From an uncultured Helicobacter sp. (GTDB lineage Bacteria; Campylobacterota; Campylobacteria; Campylobacterales; Helicobacteraceae): 64,000 bases of DNA. Position 1 is the stretch's first letter. Each line of letters begins with the position of its first letter. Position numbers and translations under genes: made by a program. The stretch spans positions 1 through 64,000 of the forward strand of contig CALUTE010000005.1 in assembly GCA_944323645.1 (NCBI GenBank). The letters run 5' to 3'. Shown here in pieces: positions 61,595-64,000 of this stretch. The notes beneath the pieces were generated by a model. That model worked only from the letters and a program-made list of their open reading frames with translations, had not been told where the DNA came from and made no database searches.

Positions 61595-62962
61595 ATGTGG
61601 TCTAAAGTGACTTTAGCAGCGGGTTTGGTGGTTTTTGGCTGTGCAGAATCTATGGGTGAGGAAACCCATCATCCTAAGAAAGCTCCTTTATATTTTGAAG
61701 CAGAAATGCAAGCATTTAATAAAATAAGTTTCAATGGCAGAGGAGATTCTCCAACAGAAAGCTATGGTTATATACTTGGCGCAGTAAGTGGGGTTTATGA
61801 TACTACATTTGGAGATACGCATTCGCTACAAGTCAAACTTGGGGTAGCTGGTGCTGGGCTTTCGTATGATTCTACAAGGCGTGCTAGCTTGGCTGGAGAT
61901 GGGGGATTGGGTTTTAACTACATTGGCTACAATCAAGGTTATGATGGCAGAGGGAGTGCCAGTGCGACAAATACACGCAACTATTACGTGCATAATGCGA
62001 GTTTAGCTTACAAAAATCAGAATTTTACCCTAATAGGTGGGCGGTTTTTTCAAGATGATGATGCGTATATTGTAGGATACACAGAAGGGCTTAAGTTAGG
62101 TATTAAAGGCAATGGGTTTTATGCAGATTTTAATGGAATTTCTAGTACTGCACTTCTTGGTGATGGCTTTTTCTGGGATTATACGCGAGTCTATACGCCA
62201 AATGGGATTTTGGGTGCTAGTGTTGGGTATGAGAATGCCAATTTAGCTGTACGTGGATTTTATTATTATGGGATTAGTGAGTATAGCGCGCCTGGCTTTG
62301 ATATAAAGATGATGTTTAGCAACACAGAATCTAGTTTCAAATCTACAACACGCCTTAATGTAGTTTTTCCTATCTATGATAGATTGGCGATGAGTGTCCC
62401 TGTTTTGATTGGAGGGCTCCTCAAAAATAGTACTGGGACAGATGAGGGATTTACTTCTAGTATTTTGGTGCGTCAGGATTTTGACTTTCATACGCAAGGC
62501 GCAGGAGATTATAATCTTGCTTTTGCGGTGTATAAAAATGTAGGATTCTCGCAGGCTCGGCTTGGGCTATTTGGTTCGCCACTTGGTGTCAATATTTGGG
62601 ATAATAGCGTGTATGCAAGCGGACCATCGCTTAATGCTATTGTTTATCCAGATGCGACAAGCGCCTTTGTTTTTACTAAGGCGCGCTATGAATATTTAGC
62701 AAGCCTAGCAAGTGCTCTAGAATTTGGGCTAGATGGGCGCTATACGACTGCGCCAGCCACAGATGAATATTCACTTAAGCTTACAATAAATTGGGAGCTT
62801 ACAAAAAATGTTGCTTTTATGTTGGTGGGCAATTACTATACAAGTGTTTTTAGAGACCCAGGTGCCCTTATTGATGGCAATGGATCAAATGTTGGAGCGC
62901 TTACTCGTAACCAGAAAATCGATAGAAGCTATGTGATGACACAAGTAAGCTTCAAAATATAG
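61595..62962 (+). CDS. Outer membrane beta-barrel protein (Helicobacter Hof type)
   Basis: 455 residues with signal peptide MWSKVTLAAGLVVFGCAESM. Barrel-type alternating strands throughout (LAYKNQNFTLIGGRFFQDDD, NLAVRGFYYYGISEYS, YNLAFAVYKNVGFSQARLGL) and an aromatic last strand with terminal Ile (YVMTQVSFKI), the usual assembly signal. Matches the Hof/Hor porin-like families of Helicobacter by overall pattern; substrate unknown. Confidence 0.85.
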   Translation: MWSKVTLAAGLVVFGCAESMGEETHHPKKAPLYFEAEMQAFNKISFNGRGDSPTESYGYILGAVSGVYDTTFGDTHSLQVKLGVAGAGLSYDSTRRASLAGDGGLGFNYIGYNQGYDGRGSASATNTRNYYVHNASLAYKNQNFTLIGGRFFQDDDAYIVGYTEGLKLGIKGNGFYADFNGISSTALLGDGFFWDYTRVYTPNGILGASVGYENANLAVRGFYYYGISEYSAPGFDIKMMFSNTESSFKSTTRLNVVFPIYDRLAMSVPVLIGGLLKNSTGTDEGFTSSILVRQDFDFHTQGAGDYNLAFAVYKNVGFSQARLGLFGSPLGVNIWDNSVYASGPSLNAIVYPDATSAFVFTKARYEYLASLASALEFGLDGRYTTAPATDEYSLKLTINWELTKNVAFMLVGNYYTSVFRDPGALIDGNGSNVGALTRNQKIDRSYVMTQVSFKI

Positions 62963-63016
62963 AATCTATTATATTAGTTAGAGTGGATTCTAGCGGATAC
63001 AATAAGGCTGTAAGTT

Positions 63017-63238
63017 TTAGATCTCAAGAAATTTTTTTGCTGCTTTGATTTGTAACATTTGAATTTTTGTGCGTTCTTTTTCTTCTTCCAAGAGCTCAAG
63101 GACTTGAGTGATGAGCTCGCGTGCCTGTAACATTTCTTCTGTTGTATCAAATGTGGTAGGGAGGGACTCTATAAGGCTATATGCTTTTGTGCTATCTTTT
63201 TGTATTAGGGCTATTTTTAGTGCATCAAGCCAACTCAT
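63017..63238 (-). CDS. Small helical protein downstream of fliS (FliT-like position)
   Basis: 73 residues from MSWLDALKIALIQKDSTKAY; helical (LELLEEEKERTKIQMLQIKA). Overlaps the fliS 3' end by 14 bases. In Helicobacter a short gene of unknown or FliT-like chaperone role follows fliS; sequence too short to prove it. Confidence 0.65.
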   Translation of the reverse strand: MSWLDALKIALIQKDSTKAYSLIESLPTTFDTTEEMLQARELITQVLELLEEEKERTKIQMLQIKAAKKFLEI

Positions 63239-63602
63239 TTTGATGAATCTCTCTCCAAGCTTCAAGTAACCCTTTTGCTACATTGATAACGATGTCAATT
63301 TTTTCTGGATCGTCTTCGACATTTGCTTGTGTAAGAAGTTTGATTTGATGCATATAAAGTCCAGTGAGATAAGTTGCTACCTCTCCACCTCGCTCATAAT
63401 CAAGAACATTGAGTAGCTCTGTAAAAATATCGGTAATGCGGTTGATATAGTAGATTTTTTTCTCTATATCACCAAGTTCCATATGGCGTTTAGCTTGACC
63501 ACAAAAGCGCAATATGCCTTCATATAGCATTTCAATGAGCTTTGCAGGAGATTCAACAGAGATTTCGTTTTGTTGGTAGAGATTGTAGGCATTACTTCTC
63601 AT
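63225..63602 (-). CDS. fliS: Flagellar chaperone FliS
   Basis: 125 residues. AYNLYQQNEISVESPAKLIE, MLYEGILRFCGQAKRH, IYYINRITDIFTELLNVLDY and GLYMHQIKLLTQANVEDDPE are FliS helices. Binds flagellin C-termini in the cytosol. 35 bases after fliD. Confidence 0.95.
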   Translation of the reverse strand: MRSNAYNLYQQNEISVESPAKLIEMLYEGILRFCGQAKRHMELGDIEKKIYYINRITDIFTELLNVLDYERGGEVATYLTGLYMHQIKLLTQANVEDDPEKIDIVINVAKGLLEAWREIHQNELA

Positions 63603-63637
63603 CGTGTATCCTTTCTTGATATGGCTTTGGATTTTGG

Positions 63638-64000
63638 CTATTTCTTAGCGACAGATTGATCTATCATCATTTGTACGGAGCCAAATGCATTTTTTGTTTT
63701 GGCTATTTGACTATCATAAGCTGCAAAGCGATTTGCCATCGTTTCATAACGTGTATCAAGCAACTCACTTGTACTTTTTTTGTCTCGTTGTAGATTCTTT
63801 GCATCTCGATCCAATGATGATCCAAAGATCTCAAGCCTTGAATTACTACCATCGGCCAAACTCGCCAAAAATTTATCGATTTTTGAGAAAACACCATCGA
63901 TGTGGGTTTCCTTGCCAGAAACTTCTTTTTTGTCTCTGCCATAGAAAAACTCCTCTGTACCTTTTGGATCTGCACTAATAGCACTAGTAAGTTTTCCTTC
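63638..64000 (-). CDS. fliD: Flagellar hook-associated protein FliD, C-terminal part (5' end outside window)
   Basis: The frame is open to the window end and stops at 63638 (120 residues visible). EEFFYGRDKKEVSGKETHID, SNSRLEIFGSSLDRDAKNLQ, LDTRYETMANRFAAYDSQIA and the end FGSVQMMIDQSVAKK are FliD cap-protein features (C-terminal coiled coil with YE.M..RF..YD..I). First visible gene of fliD-fliS. Confidence 0.93.
   Translation of the reverse strand, partial: EGKLTSAISADPKGTEEFFYGRDKKEVSGKETHIDGVFSKIDKFLASLADGSNSRLEIFGSSLDRDAKNLQRDKKSTSELLDTRYETMANRFAAYDSQIAKTKNAFGSVQMMIDQSVAKK

Overview
The window looks like chromosome from an enterohepatic Helicobacter or a close Campylobacterota relative. 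Supporting this are the low GC content, a hydABCDE [NiFe]-hydrogenase operon, the four-subunit pyruvate:ferredoxin oxidoreductase porCDAB, futalosine-pathway mqnD, a RibBA with a degenerate second half, a Hof-type outer membrane protein, the H. pylori-like order fliF-fliG-fliH-dxs, and fliD-fliS plus a small partner. I do not assign a species.

Bases 1-20,300 form a type VI secretion (T6SS) cargo island, all on the + strand. It opens with the 3' part of a vgrG whose last strand is lost by a frameshift. Next comes an array of seven small exported proteins (six contiguous at 1762-4845, the seventh at 16792-17197) that match the Tai4 amidase-immunity pattern. Each is preceded by the severed 3' end of a tae4-like amidase gene, a fossil tip ending in FWEL. 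No complete tae4 is visible. Beyond the first array lie candidate lipoprotein and membrane immunity genes, three lipase alleles in different states (a 5' stub, one broken by an in-frame TAA, one intact but carrying a Tae4-like tail) plus a fourth fragment, three copies of a PAAR-like gene family, and tandem small membrane proteins whose last copies are truncated. Frameshifts fall on simple repeats (A5, A7, (AG)4, T9, C12), so either cargo genes are switched or decaying by slippage, or the assembly carries indels. Raw reads would decide. The novelty is the architecture: retained immunity genes with toxin tails as recombination scars and, in several cases, as the ribosome-binding site.

Bases 20,300-40,200 are housekeeping, mostly on the - strand: galU, mqnD, two tRNAs, then ribBA and a DUF1090 gene on +. 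The hydABCDE-panD-ybaB cluster follows, then porCDAB, a HAD phosphatase, a MATE exporter and an MscS channel, with a divergent solute-binding lipoprotein. A perfect 12-bp-arm palindrome lies at the -35 position of the likely hyd promoter.

Bases 40,200-64,000 hold rpmH-rnpA-yidD-yidC-jag-mnmE, then on the - strand pgsA-rseP-xseA, then hisC, fliF-fliG-fliH-dxs, a YkgJ-type cysteine cluster protein, a TPR protein and a TrpC-like protein lacking the usual catalytic signature. A tRNA-Met, a TylF-like methyltransferase with a frameshift, an outer membrane protein and the end of the fliD-fliS operon follow.

The heptamer AGATTCT/AGAATCT is strikingly frequent across island, core and intergenic DNA alike.
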